DNA of 64,000 bases from Sesamum alatum (taxonomy: Eukaryota > Streptophyta > Magnoliopsida > Lamiales > Pedaliaceae): NCBI GenBank assembly GCA_034509735.1, contig JACGWO010000012.1, positions 7,376,367 to 7,440,366 of the forward strand, written 5' to 3'. Positions 24,547 to 36,221 of this stretch are shown in pieces. Position 1 is the first letter of the stretch. Each line of letters begins with the position of its first letter. The notes beneath the pieces were generated by a model that searched no databases, was not told the DNA's origin, and saw nothing but the letters and a program-made list of their open reading frames with translations. The position numbers and the translations under genes were made by a program.

Positions 24547-24755
24547 GTTTTAAAAATGAAAGACGAAATTTAGAGAAGAAGATAAAATGAATGAGAAAGC
24601 TTTCCTGTTGAAGTCAAGTTTATGCTTGATTCCGCGATTGTCATCTTTGCATCAATGATCAATAGCGGAATGAAGCATAAACTTGACTTCAACCGGAAAG
24701 CATTCTCATTCATTTTATTTCCTTCTCTAAATTTCATCTTTCATTTTTAAACCTG
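24547..24755. repeat. Large imperfect palindrome
   Basis: The left arm (about 24547-24645) and right arm (about 24650-24755) are inverted copies. AAATGAAAGACGAAATTTAG pairs with CTAAATTTCATCTTTCATTT, and GAAGTCAAGTTTATGCTT recurs inverted as AAGCATAAACTTGACTTC. The right arm belongs to the LTR end, so this is an inverted duplication of LTR sequence at the gag/LTR junction, able to form a stem of about 100 base pairs. Confidence 0.8.
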
Positions 24756-25889
24756 AACCAACCCCCCCTCCTTTTATTTTCTTTTTAATAGAAGAAATAA
24801 ACTTAAAACAAATCCTTGTGGAATCGACCCTACTTACTACTTTTACAAGTATTTAGTAGGAGATTATTTTTTGTGGTTTCAACGCCCATCAGACGGTGAA
24901 GGAGGAAAATGGATTCATTGTTTTGGACCTTGAAGACAGGAATTGAAAGGCGTTGACCTCGTCGATTAGTTTTCTTTCCCCATTCTCTCTAGTTTATGTT
25001 TTTATTCAGGACTCTTGGTTATTCTACGAACATGTTGGGTAACTAATCCCATTTTCTAATTCAAGGGAAACGTTGAACCAATTGTTATGTTTTGAGGTTT
25101 TGGTTTTCTCCGATTTCGTCGAGTATTTCTTGTCTTGATTTTCTATTTATGGAATAATTATTATTGATAGATCTAACAATTCAACTCAAGGTTGATTGTT
25201 CTATTCATGAATTCAATGATCCGTAATTGTCATGAATGATTAGAATGAGTAGAAATCAAATTATGTGCGTTGTATGACTTTTTTTGTAGGGACGAGAAAA
25301 CTAGGTAAGATAACTGAAGCTTACTCAATTATTTGATCTAGGTTCAACTATTTTTGCTGATGCAAATGCTATTATTGAATTGATGTGGAGCATTATCGTG
25401 CCCAATCTTTGAGATAATAAGTTTTGATTTGGATGCTCGAGTCAAGTCAATTACAGTAGTAAAAACAGGAATTTCTTATGGCTATCCTAATAGATTTTAA
25501 AGTTGAATGCTTGATTGTGAAATTAATCTTATGTAACCAATGATTAATATAACGATTGTGTGATACACTCCCTTAGGTTGGAATTCCTCCTTATTGATTT
25601 TTATCTCAGTAACTTATTCTAGATTTCTATTTAGTTTTATATTAACTAGTAATTAATTTTCAATTCACAATCCCCTATCTTTTTGGTTACTAACTAGACT
25701 GAGAAATTAATCCATGGTTTTCTAGGGATTCGACCTGGGTCAACTACTGCTACAGTTTTAGAATCATAAATTAATTTTGACAGCTTCGAAAACCAGTCAA
25801 AATTTGGCGTTGTTGTTGGGGAACTATTTTAGTTTGTTAGTCTCGTTGTTATTTTTTTCTCTACTGCTAATCTCTTTATTTGTGTGTCG

Positions 25890-27438
25890 TTCTAATCGCA
25901 CAGGTGAATTGCAGTTCAACCCAGAAATTAGGAAAACAGAACGTCGATTGAGGAAAAAGACTAGGCAAAGAGGATTCGGGCTAGACAAACAATTAAGGAG
26001 AAGACCTTTATGCATTACATCTCCTGATGCTAATGTTGACTTTCAATTGAAATCTGGATTAATCCATTTGCTTTATGCCTTTCATGGCCTTGCAGGAGAA
26101 GACCCGTACAAGCATTTGAAGGAGTTCCATGTGAAGTGTTTGGGAATGAAACCTAATGGGGTAATTGATGAAAAATTGAATCTGAGAGCAGTGTTTCAAA
26201 ACCCAACCCAGATGGGCCGGCCAGACCGGTAAAACCGTGACTTGATCCTTCAAACGGTCCGATCCAACCTATAAAACTGCTCGAATCGCTGGTTCAACCA
26301 GTGACTCGATTGACCCGGTCCCGAATCAAGTGAACCGGCCAGTTCATGAACTTTTTTAAAATTTTCAGAAACTGATTCAATTTAAAACTGAACCATGACA
26401 TTTTATATGAAAATTGAGAAAAAATCAACAAATCAATACCGACATTTTAGTAACTATTTGAATTATATATTTATAAATAAACAAACTCATTAAGTCGTAA
26501 TCAAGTTTAATTTTTATCTCCTATGATTACTTAAGTTTCTTATTAAATAATTAATAAAATAAGATTTATATATTATTTTAAAAATTGAGGATGCTAACTA
26601 TCTTTTGGCAATAAAATTTAGTTATAACTTAATTATAATGGTAAATAGTTCATTATTTTTGTTATTTACGCAATTCTTCTATTTTTATTCTTGGCCTAAA
26701 TCTTTAATATACTTATTTTACTATCAAATTTGGGGATACTTTTAATTCCTATATGAACTTCAAAAAAATTGATTTATATTTTGGTATGTTTTTATTATTT
26801 TAATATAATTTTATATATTAATTTTATTATGACATAATCATGGCATCACTGGTTCGACCATGGTTCACCCGACGGTTGAACCAGTGATCCTTGACCCACT
26901 CAATTTTTCAGTTTGATCAACGGTCTGGATTTTAAAACATTGCCTGAGAGCCTTCCCGTGCTCTCTGAAGATAAGGCTAAAGATCGGCTATATTATCTTC
27001 CTTCTGGACCCATACAAACATGGGCAGAGATGCAAAAATAATTCCCACAGAGATTCTTTCCCGCATCTAGAGCCATCCACATTTGGAAGGAAATATCTGT
27101 CATCAGACAGTTCAATCCTTATACAAGTACTGAGAGAGGTTCAAATAACTCGTCGCTAGCTACCCACACCATTAAATAACCGAACCACTTCTGATTCAAT
27201 ACATTTATGAGGGTCTTTCTATAATGGATAGGAGCATGGTAGATGCAACCAGTGGGGGAGATTTAATCCACAAGACTCCGGATGAAGCACGTCAATTAAT
27301 CTCCACCATGGCTGAGAATCATAGGCAGTTCGGATACTGCATGGAGGGAGGTGTCTCCAATGTTAACAAGGTAAACACCATCAATTTGGAAGAAAAACTC
27401 TCTGATCCAACTACTTTGGTGCACCAAATGGCTATAGG
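25890..27438 (+). pseudogene. Ty3/gypsy gag, interrupted twice
   Basis: The N-terminal part has GELQFNPEIRKTERRLRK, then ANVDFQLKSGLIHLL and FHGLAGEDPYKHLKEFHV, a retrotransposon gag domain. At LRA the reading is broken by the 754-base MITE. It resumes after the MITE with RAFPCSL, a frameshift, RLYYLPSGPIQTWAEM, a stop, FPASRAIHIWKEI, more stops, then MDRSMVDATSGGDLIHKTPD (27224 on). The chromovirus LTR starts inside the last frame at 27439. The TGA/TAA stops and frameshifts suggest an old copy. Confidence 0.7.
26189..26942. mobile_element. hAT-type MITE inserted in gag
   Basis: Ends: CAGTGTTTCAAAACCC at the left and the reverse complement of CAATGTTTTAAAATCC at the right. The 8-base flanks are TCTGAGAG (26181-26188) and CCTGAGAG (26943-26950), one mismatch, as expected for hAT. 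Sub-terminal pieces contain CTGGTTCAACCAGTGA in both halves. There is no coding capacity. It splits a gag reading frame, which fixes its borders independently. Confidence 0.85.
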
Positions 27439-28589
27439 TGTCACACCCCAAGGCCCGGGCAACAGACAACTTCCTACCTCAGGGCGCGACACGTACATGA
27501 GATTCATCCTGAAGCGCCTATAAACCCATCCAAACTCAGCACCGAAATTTCTAAAATGGTCCTATAAATAATTACATAACAAAAGTAGGTACAAAAGTCA
27601 CATAGTTATACATATGTACACCACCAGTGTTTTTACAAACTTTAGGAGCCACGCCCTAACTCCTAAGTACATGCGTGACTCATTCAAAATTAGGTGGGTC
27701 CTATTGATAGGGTAAAGCCATTAGCCCTCATTCTCTACATCCACCAGGCCTGGAGGAGAAAACAACACAAAATATGTAATCAACGGCTTAGTAAGGCTGG
27801 TGAAAGGGTGCATGTGCATTAAAATAGTGGCAAGAAATTGAAACAAGTATATTTTCGTAAAATTCTTTTATCGCTTGCTTGCAAATCTGTTTAAAGTAAC
27901 GCATAGGGACATGTATGCCAAAATAAATCCAGAAGCACCATAAGCCTATGAAGAACCAGATCAGGCGATTACCACCGTTTTGACTCCTAGAAGACCATTT
28001 ACTACCTTATCCTTCAAGCAGGGAGCGGCCTTGTGACCGCTTAGAAATGCCATGCGTAGGTACATGGCGGCGCCAATCACAGCCACAGACAACATCCAGT
28101 CTGTCCGTGATAGGACACCCATATTGGAACTGGATGACGGAGCACCACCTGCCACTTTGGGGTGTGGATTAGTGGCACCCACGTGCCTTCCAAAAAAAAT
28201 TTCGATAGTTTTTTTTCCTTTCTTTTTCTTGGATAATCATGTAAAATTTGCAATTTAGTCCACCTAATTTACATATATATATATATAATTTAACCCTAAA
28301 TAATTTATAAGATCTCGATTTAGTCCCTAAAAGTCTTGATATATTTAAATCATATCCTACAATATATTTCTAGCTAAGTTGTGACTTTCTAACTTTTAAA
28401 ATTTAGTAATCAACTTTCACCTAATTTATTCTTTATCCTACATTAACTCAAATAACTTTTTAGTAATTAACCTCTAAATCAAAATATATGAAGAAAAATA
28501 AATCTTAGGGGTAATAATAAATTAATTTATAAAAGATGACAAAGTGATTTAATTTAATTTATTTTTATATAATAGGTAGGGACGTCACA
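27439..28589 (-). repeat. 3' LTR of the Tekay-like chromovirus
   Basis: 1151 bases, TG...CA borders on the minus strand, next to a polypurine tract. It contains an AT run at about 28273-28290. No partner LTR is in the window, so age cannot be estimated. Confidence 0.8.
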
Positions 28590-28599
28590 CTCTCCCCCC

Positions 28600-29672
28600 G
28601 TTAAAAGAATTCGGTCCCCGAATTCTAACCTGTATTCGTTGGCTCGTTGAAAAGCTTAGGATGGCTTTTACGCAACTCATCTTAATGTTCCCATGTGGCT
28701 TCTTCGACACCATGATTTTGCCAAAGTACCTTCACTAGTAGTATGCGTCGAGTGCGTAGTTCTTTGATCTTGCTATCAAGGATACGAATGGGCTTCTCTT
28801 GATAAGATAGATCTTCCTCAACCTCTACGAGTTAGGTTGTAGTATGTGGGAAGGAGCTGGGTAATACTTTTTGAGATGTGATACGTGAAATACGTCATGT
28901 ATCCTTGAGGTGTTTGGAGGTAAGTTTAGTTTATATGCTACTTTGCCGACGCGCTTTACAATCTCGAAGGGTCCGATGTATCTTGGCTTCAACTTATTTC
29001 GCTTACCGAATCGTGCAATTTCCTTCCTGGGAGAAACTTTGAGGAATACTTTATCACCAACAGAAAACTCGAGATCTCTTCTTCGATTATCAGCATAGCT
29101 TTTCTGCCTGGCTTCAACAGTCTGAATTCTTTGTCGTATAAGACGTACCTTATCAATTGCTTCTTCCACTAATTTCGGACGTAGTATCATTTGTCTTTCA
29201 TTGCCCTTAGGTTGTTTGTGATCGTCCAAATCGCAATGGAGTGGTGATCTAAATTTTCTTCCATAGAGTGCCTCATAGGGCACCATCTGAATAGTCGATT
29301 GGTAACTATTATTATACGCAAATTCTATTAAAGGAAGATACTTATTCCAACTACCCCAAAAATCTAATGCACACGCTCGTAACATGTCTTGCAGTATCAA
29401 GATAGTCCTTTCAGATTGTCCATCAGTTTGTGGATGGGCTGTTGTACTAAATTGTAGCTTGCTCCTGAAATGATCTTGTAATCGTTGCCACAAGCGGGAT
29501 GTAAACCGAGGATCACGATCAGAAATAATGTTAATAGGAACTCCATGTAGTTTGACAATCTTCTTGACGTAAGTTTCTACCAACTTTGTTACTGGCCGCG
29601 ACTTCTTAATAGCAATGAAGTGAGCAGATTTGGTCAAACGATCAATGATGACCCAAATAGCATTATTTTATT
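28600..29672 (-). pseudogene. Chromovirus integrase and chromodomain, truncated
   Basis: WVIIDRLTKSAHFIAIKKS starts the surviving part. Catalytic-core motifs are IISDRDPRFTSRLW and TAHPQTDGQSERTI. The C-terminal GPY/F-type module is LKPRYIGPFEIVKRVGKVAY with HDVFHVSHLKKY. The open part runs 29637..28825. A one-base frameshift after LQPNS leads into DLSYQEKPIRILDSKIKELR and KVLWQNHGVEEATWEH, the chromodomain-like end of Tekay integrases, then a stop. Protease, RT and RNase H are missing upstream. Confidence 0.85.
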
Positions 29673-30689
29673 CATGAGATACACCGAATGCCCGGAAGAT
29701 TCAAGGGTACACCCCTTGAACGATCTCTTTAAATTCCATCGTTAATGTATGATTTACAATTTATATTTTTACATACCGCGCTTCCACACTCACGTTTTCT
29801 ACCGAGACGATCCACATTTCCTTACACATACTTGCCCTTTATAGGAAGCATTTAGTTGAGAATTCCAATCTCAACCGGACGCTCAAGAACTCCCATTGAA
29901 TACATGACCTTTTCGATCCTTTCTAAATAGGTCTAATTTTGCGAACATTTTCGGTTCACCTCTTCAAGTCTAATTCCCAAACCTCCTATGAGACCTTTAG
30001 ACTTCTGAACCCTCTTATGGTGTTGTGTATTTAGTAATCTACAATTGTCTTACTAGATCCCATCCAATAGATTATTTGGCAGGCCCACTTTGTCCAACAA
30101 AGAGCTTTTGGACTTTTCCTTCTTCAAAAAAGACTCCCAAGTTTAGTCGATTCGAATCGTCTATCCCTAGATTCCTTGAATCTTCTAACTTGCTTGTCCT
30201 TAATAAGAAAAAATCATCCTAGCTTTTACGGATGCCAAAGCTGTAAGTTGGTCTTGATTAATCCATTTAGATCATTTAAATTTTGAGTATTCATAGACCT
30301 TTTATAGGATAGTGTTCTAGGAATTTACATGTAAACACTAGCAAACATGAATCAATATTCAATAATTTTGGTGATCAAATACATATGAAATAAAATCTTT
30401 GTCCAACAAAGAAACATACTTTTGATCATGCTAGGTTACGTAATTCCTATAAACTATCCTAACATGATCACGATTATAGACCTAACTAGCCTCTAATCCT
30501 TTTCAGCAATGGTCTTGCCATTGTTGAATCCTATAACTATTCTTGGCTTTCTACTCCTCATCACCACCTGTAAACCACTCGCAGATTGTGACAAGTCTTT
30601 GGAGAAGAGTTCAGAACACTCCCTCTTCCAATGACTCTCTTTTTCGGCAAGAAATACGTACGTTCTTAGGAATCTTGAACTTGACCGTT
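29673..30689. other. Unassigned transposon debris
   Basis: The first part (about 29677-29830, plus strand) resembles the 3' part of the copia LTR at 33519-33680 but in opposite orientation (shared CATGAGATACACCGAA and caccc-ctt blocks). The rest has no frame that I can assign with confidence. It lies between the truncated chromovirus and the copia gag. Confidence 0.4.
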
Positions 30690-31330
30690 GAACCCTTTTT
30701 CTCTTTCCTATAACTCCCCCTTGCGGTGTAATAAGAACAACACTCGAAGTGCTAGCAGCTGATGTTACCTTAGTCCTCTTCCTCTTTTGGCGTCTGACAT
30801 CCTTGCCTTTCGCTATAGAAAGCCACTTCTACTAGTACCTATGGCCCAGATTTTTCAATCGTTGCCTCGTACTTGACCAACATGCAACCTATGAAGATCT
30901 CTTTCAAGCTCATTCATGTTGATAATAAATGGTTCATAGGAAGGAGGAAGAGACTGAAGGATCATGTCAATGTACGTCTCTCTTTCAAGATCAACATGGA
31001 GGTCTTTGAGCTTTTCCACGAGGGATAGCATCATCACTCCATGCTTTTGTACATATGACCCTTCCCTCATCTTAGCTCCAAAAATTCCTTTGTTGCATTA
31101 TATCCTACATGGCAGTCCGAGACCGTATAAACATCATGCAAACGAAGCATAATTGAGCCAACATCATCATGCATGTCGTACTGCTTCTAGATCTCGATTA
31201 TCATCGAGGCTAGTACAATGTCGGGGACTTTGCCGGTGGTCGTCCTTCAACTTCTTGAACGCCAACCGTTGCTTTATCTGTCGACCCCTTCGGCAAGGGT
31301 TGAGGACCGTCCCCATCCGGCATGTGAGTT
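30690..31330 (-). pseudogene. Copia gag (UBN2-type) remnant
   Basis: The clearest part is MREGSYVQKHGVMMLSLVEK, then LQSLPPSYEPFIINMNELER (31070..30855), the central gag region of plant copia elements. A following frame has LVKYEATIEKSG and a Lys/Arg-rich tail with stops. The upstream N-terminal part is frameshifted. Not functional. Confidence 0.65.
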
Positions 31331-32299
31331 AGGTTTTGGAAATCTAAGACCATCTTAAGATTTCACAGCCAGTTTGTGTATTTGGTTCCATTTAATAAAC
31401 TAGCCTCTAGTATTAGACTTAGTGGATACTTAGACATTCACAATATATAAAGCAGAAAATAATAAGCAGATTGAAGTAATACTAAATTCAAGTTAAGATT
31501 CGGTCTTTAGTCCTTAACCTCTCTCACTATTTTTACGAAAGCCCATCACTCTCCAACGGGGTTTCGGGAAATGGATTCTTAGTGGCCTTGGTGTCCACAA
31601 GCGAAATTCTCCATACCCCGCTTTTACAATTCGCATGAAAAAAAACCTTGTGGGAGGTATTCCATACCATTCTCGTCCAACGAGACCCCCAAGTTATTTT
31701 TGTCTCGCCTTTTCACGTGATCTCGAGGATTCCAAGTGAATCATGTTACTCGGCGTTAAACCCAACCGATCAACCGAATGATAGTAGTCACTGTCGCCCC
31801 CCACGACTCATGGGCCTCACCAGGCCTCTTTGTCCTCTTGGGCTCTCCATCATGGGCCTCACCAGGACTTTTCTTCATTGATCCTCCACGGGCTAGTCAA
31901 TGGCTTCCTCCATGGGCCTCCAACGCCTTGGGCTTGTCTTCTTTATATTTATTTACAAAAAATAAAAACCTCACTCCTAATGTACACTCATTACATCATA
32001 AAAAATAAGAAACCCCAATCACCAGTTATGGGGAGTACATTAGGAGGGAGAAAGAAACCCTTATTATTTCAAGGCAAAAACGCGAGAGGAAAGAAGATGC
32101 AAAGAGGCACGCAGGCCCCAACTCAACAAATAAATTTTAAATAAACCATACTTGTGGTCTAAGGGCTTTGTGATCATCCTTTGTCGATCCAATTAATGCA
32201 AATAACATAAATACACATCTCATGTAAAACATGCTATTCAAACATTTATGATATCCCATACCATAAAATAAGTGCAGAAATTACATACAAAATATACAC

Positions 32300-33350
32300 A
32301 CCAAACGTTGGATAATGGTGCAACCTATGCACAACGATTTTTATTGAAAAATCATTTTTCATAGTTAACAAGGCAACATTTAATTCCTGGAAATACCCAA
32401 TCTCAACTAAAATTAAAATATCACAAGTTAATCAGTTAAGAAAAATTCCGAGAATAATACAAAAGAATTAGATTTCTGGAAACGCACGAAAAATGATGAA
32501 AAACAAAAAAATGGCCCAGCACTGCTGCCCTGGCGCGTGCAAGCGCCACTGCCTGCGCGCACAGCATGCGCAGGATGCACGCATGGGCCCTCGCCCGTGC
32601 GTGCAGGCACGCGTTTACTGCCTGTCGGCCGCGCCCTGCTGGGCTGGTCAGCAGGCAGCCACTGCCGACTGCCTACGTTTTTCATGTTTTAACAACTTTT
32701 TTTACAATTTCTTTTTCTAAAACACAAAAATCATTAATTCAAGAATATAACCACATATTCAATAATCCCAAAATTCAATCTTTGTGCATATTAACACATG
32801 TCAAAATCTACCCATCCTCATGCTATACAAATAACCACGATGTCCAACATCATAAAAATACAGAAAATCAATGAAAAATTTAACGCGTGAATTTTTATCA
32901 TTGGGGCAACCATTGAAAAAAAATAATTCTTAGGAAATCCGTTCCTCATTAACAAAGCAATATTTATTTTTAGGAAATTCCCAATCTCAACCAAAAAATA
33001 AATACCCCAAGTTAACGGGTTCAGAAAACGCAACAAATATTCATAAAAATGTTCAGGAAAAATAGTATTGAAAAATGCACAAAAAAATGGGAAAAATGGA
33101 AAACAGCACCGGCCGGCCCAGCCAGGCGCGTGCACGCCCAGCGCAGGCGCCCATGCCTGCCCGCGCTACCAGCACAGCGTGCACGCTGTCTGCGCGCGCT
33201 GGGCACACTGGGGCCTGCACGCGCCCTTGGCCATGCCCCTGCGCCCGCGACCAGTGTGCTGCTGCCGACGTGCCGTTTTGCACCTTTTTGTGCCCTTTTC
33301 TTGCAATTTTCTGAACCACAAGATACTTTCAACCTAAGAGCATGTATATA
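32300..33350. repeat. Diverged tandem duplication with GC-rich cores in copia leader
   Basis: Two units of about 0.55-0.6 kb share the same order. An AT-rich part contains CCCAATCTCAAC and CAAGTTAA, then comes AAAAATG-rich spacer, then a GC-rich core with CAGCACTG or CAGCACCGGCC followed by GCGCGTGCA repeats, then AT-rich DNA. The cores are at about 32510-32680 and 33100-33280. Open frames on both strands in these cores come from base composition. Confidence 0.6.
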
Positions 33351-33518
33351 CACATTCAAAAAATCCAAGATAAAAAATCCCATGCAAAATTAAACGCCAA
33401 ACAAGATCTACGCTAAAATATGCTTCTAACGTAAAATTAAAACACATTAAACATGCTTAAACACATGTATAGCACATAAAATTCTAGGACTATACACTGA
33501 ACCGGGCTCTAATACCAC

Positions 33519-35536
33519 TGTAAGATGAATCGGCCTAGGAGAGGCGCAACGAAAACGCGGGAGTGCGTAATATAAAATCGGATGAGCGTAAAACAAACGG
33601 AATTAAAAGCAATTAAAACCAAATCAAAGGGTGTGCCCTTGATTCTCCCGGTCGTTCGGTGTATCTCATGTTCAAGAAAGTACACAACATGGAGGCCACA
33701 AAATTTGGAGGAATAAGAAACGTAAAGAGGAAACGTTACCCTCGTAGTTTTCTTCGTTCGACTACACGCATTGTTCTCCGTTTTGCCACCAAGATCTCAA
33801 CGTAGAGACCCTCTAAAAAACGTCCACATGCTTCACTGGATACCAATGAATTCCGTGTTAGCAAGAAGTTGTTTAGGGGAGAAGAGACATCGACAGAATG
33901 CTATTTATTAACGCTACCGACGTCTCTAATGTTCTACCTTGAATGAATCAAGAAGATCAAAGGAAAAACTTGGAAAAGTGAGGAAGGTGGACGAGAGAGA
34001 GAGAGAGAGGAGATGGCATAGTTGTGTGTGTAGAGATTAGTGTGTGAAGTGTGTGTGTGTGTTTGAGTATTATAAGGAACTAGTATTCCTAATCCTACTC
34101 AACTTCTTCTAAAGAGACACACTTCAATCAACTTAGGACTTTGACCAAGTCAAATCTTAGTTAACTAAGGGTTTGATAAAGTCAAACTCCATCCTAGCCA
34201 TCCATCTCAATATTCCAAGATCAAATCTCATCCATCCATCCAAAGGTACAATAGACTCTATATTAAATCTTATTTCATATTCGAAGCCCACTAATTAATT
34301 CGTCCTTTTAATCTAATTAAAAGGGAAGTCGATGCTCATTAAATCCATAAATTCAATTTATGAATTCAAGCCCGATTAATCCAATTAATCCATGAAGGCT
34401 TAAATCTCCAAAAGGTATAATTTAATCCATTAAATTAAACCTCCTCGCGGAATTAATTCCAAATTAATTCCTTTTACATCCGTAGAATCGTGTGTGACTC
34501 TTTAGGTTCATCCTCAGCTAGACTTGGACCTACTTCTTATTATCTCATAACCAAAGTAGTCCATCACTATGGGTGGCCATCTAGCAACGGTCCATGGTAC
34601 TAGAGACTAGGTGAATATGTGGTGTGAACATTTAGGCTCCGAGTTACATATAGGTACGGTCTTACTGTCGCTTATCTCCCGGCCTTAGTCTAGGGCATGG
34701 AATATGACGTCGGTTCTCATCCTTGACTTAGGCATCTATACTTCAAACTCGAGATAGGTTTAACTATATAATTAACATTGGAAATCCTTTCCCACTCAAT
34801 CAAATGCTATGGCTATAGACATTGAGAGTCTAAACCATCTCAGAGTGCATAGGAGATCTCGTTGTCATAATCTTTAACAGGGAACAGATCCTATCTTGGA
34901 ATCCACCATTCTCTCTACGTACTCCGACTGCACTGAACAAGGCTTATAATGGTCATATCTTACAACACAATCACCGCTCGCTAGATCTAAGATACAACCT
35001 TCGTATGTAAGCGACTGCCGTGATTCCTTAAGTCTGAGAACTAATCCTGTACTATTAGAACTGGGAATACCAGTCATATCGACCATGCTCGTGTGGCTTC
35101 CATATGAAAATTCCCATGAGTCACCTCAGTCAGCCGACACCCTTGTCAACTAACCAACTAAATTTGCATAGACGTCCAACGTCTGTCAACGATGAAACGC
35201 GGTACTCATCCAATGAATGAAATTATTAGTGCCAGTCTCTATAGGACCCTCGTTACCCAATCTCGAGGTCCTTGACTTGGAGTGTTTCACACTGATCCAT
35301 AGAAGTTGGTTCTATGACCGCCATCCTATTCACAGTCCAAATTCTTGGATTCATATGTCCGATCTGTGGGCATTTGCCGTGACATTGAAACCTCGTTCAA
35401 TGCTAGCAACAAACTCATCGTTGCTAATGATGAATCCTTACTACATTCATCAACATAATATTACTTTCGTTCAAAGATTGGTGAATAGTTCTCAAAACAT
35501 CCAACCACATTGACTTTTTAGTCACTTATTCTAACA
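33519..35536 (-). repeat. 5' LTR of copia element A
   Basis: About 2018 bases with TGTTAGAATAAGTGACTAAA at the minus-strand start and CATCTTACA at the end, directly before the initiator-Met-type primer site. It includes a GA/GT microsatellite near 33990-34060. The 3' LTR partner was not found. Confidence 0.7.
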
Positions 35537-36221
35537 CTTGATGTGTATCGAGGTTATAGAGTTTGTATGCCTTCTTGTGGATTGCATACACAATAATAAT
35601 GCAACGATGTGCCTTTTTATAGAACTTAGATTTTTGAGGGTCTAGTATAGTGGCAAAGCAAAGGCACCCAAATTCCCGTAAATGATCATAGGAAGGTTCT
35701 TTATCATAGAGGAGTTGGAGAGGCGTCTTCCAGTTCAAAATTTGGGAGGGAGTCCTAGTGATCAAATAGGTGGCTGTTAGAATAGAGTCCCCCCAGAATT
35801 TCTTTGAAACAGAGGCTTGAAACATGATGGCTCGAGCTACATTGAGGAGGTGTCTATGTTTCCATTCAACTCTATCGTTTTGTTGTGGGCTATAGGCACA
35901 AGAAGTTTGATGAATAATGCCAAGGGATAGAAATAGATTGAGACAACCACTATTGAGAAATCATTATCAGTTCGGATGGCTTTAATTTTTGGTGTCAAAC
36001 TGTGTGTAACATGGTGCAAAAATTGGCAAGGGTCGGATGGGTTGGTTTTATGTTTAGCAATAAGTCCACAATGCATGACTATGATCATCCAGAGGTGAAG
36101 AGGTGAGCACCATGCCTGGATGATCAGAAGAATGCAAAAAGAAAACCTCCTTCTCGAACTCAGCCTCGAGTTCAATATCCCTCTCAACCTAGTTCGCGAT
36201 CGCATTCTCACCGCTCGCCAT
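35537..36221 (-). pseudogene. Copia gag start fused by deletion to integrase end
   Basis: The gag N-terminus MASGENAIAN is followed by an in-frame stop, then EAEFEKEVFFLHSSDHPGMV. About 120 bases later the sequence is already integrase: KIKAIRTDN, GIIHQTSCAYSPQQNDRVEW, KHRHLLNVARAIMFQA, then FWGDSILTATYLITRTPSQI to YNLDTHQVLE. So gag C-terminus, protease and the integrase N-terminus were deleted. Several frame changes. Confidence 0.7.

Larger units (their letters stand above)
22030..24891 (+). mobile_element. Ty3/gypsy retrotransposon remnant 1 (tRNA-Asp-type primer site)
   Basis: The 5' LTR ends at 23596 (GACGCCCACCA). A sequence close to TGGCGCCGTTGCCGGGGA, the complement of the plant tRNA-Asp 3' end, follows at 23602-23619. 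Next are a broken gag (from 23665) and a short LTR end at about 24660-24891 that repeats the tail of the 5' LTR (CTGAACCAA, CCCCCCTCC, ATCGACCCTAC, GTGGTTTC) and ends ACGCCCATCA. Almost all of pol is missing. The LTR start is not resolved; about 22030-22060 is a guess based on the change in sequence character. Confidence 0.65.
24892..27438 (+). mobile_element. Ty3/gypsy retrotransposon remnant 2
   Basis: LTR-like DNA with a typical end (CTAGGGATTCGACCTGGGTC near 25725) runs to about 25800. A decayed tRNA-Asp-type primer site (TGGCGTTGTTGTTGGGGA, 25805-25822) is followed by gag. Gag is interrupted by a hAT MITE (26189-26942) and then cut at 27438 by the insertion of a chromovirus LTR. The rest of this element is not found in the window. 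Confidence 0.65.
27439..29672 (-). mobile_element. Ty3/gypsy chromovirus (Tekay-like) 3' portion
   Basis: Reading leftward, the order is integrase with chromodomain-like tail, polypurine tract, then the 3' LTR (28589..27439), which starts TGTGACGTCCC and ends GGGGTGTGACA. The polypurine tract AACGGGGGGAGAG lies directly upstream of the LTR (complement at 28590-28602). The insertion site is inside gag of remnant 2; the flanking 5 bases there are ATAGG. The 5' half of the element is gone; sequence changes abruptly near 29672. Confidence 0.85.
30690..35536 (-). mobile_element. Ty1/copia element A (long-LTR type), 5' part
   Basis: Reading leftward: the 5' LTR at 35536..33519 (about 2.0 kb, TGTTAGAATAAG...CATCTTACA), the primer site TGGTATTAGAGC (complement at 33507-33518), a very long leader of about 2.2 kb with duplicated GC-rich blocks, then gag at about 31330-30690. 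Pol and the 3' LTR are not found. The long LTR and leader recall the SIRE/Maximus group. It sits inside the integrase region of copia element B, in the same orientation. Confidence 0.75.

Noticed and set aside
27961..28258. Small frames on both strands inside the Tekay-like LTR
   Set aside because: They lie in LTR sequence and have no family resemblance.
32428..33393. Several overlapping Arg/Ala/Cys-rich frames on both strands
   Set aside because: GC-rich repeat cores in a copia leader; no domain and no start context.
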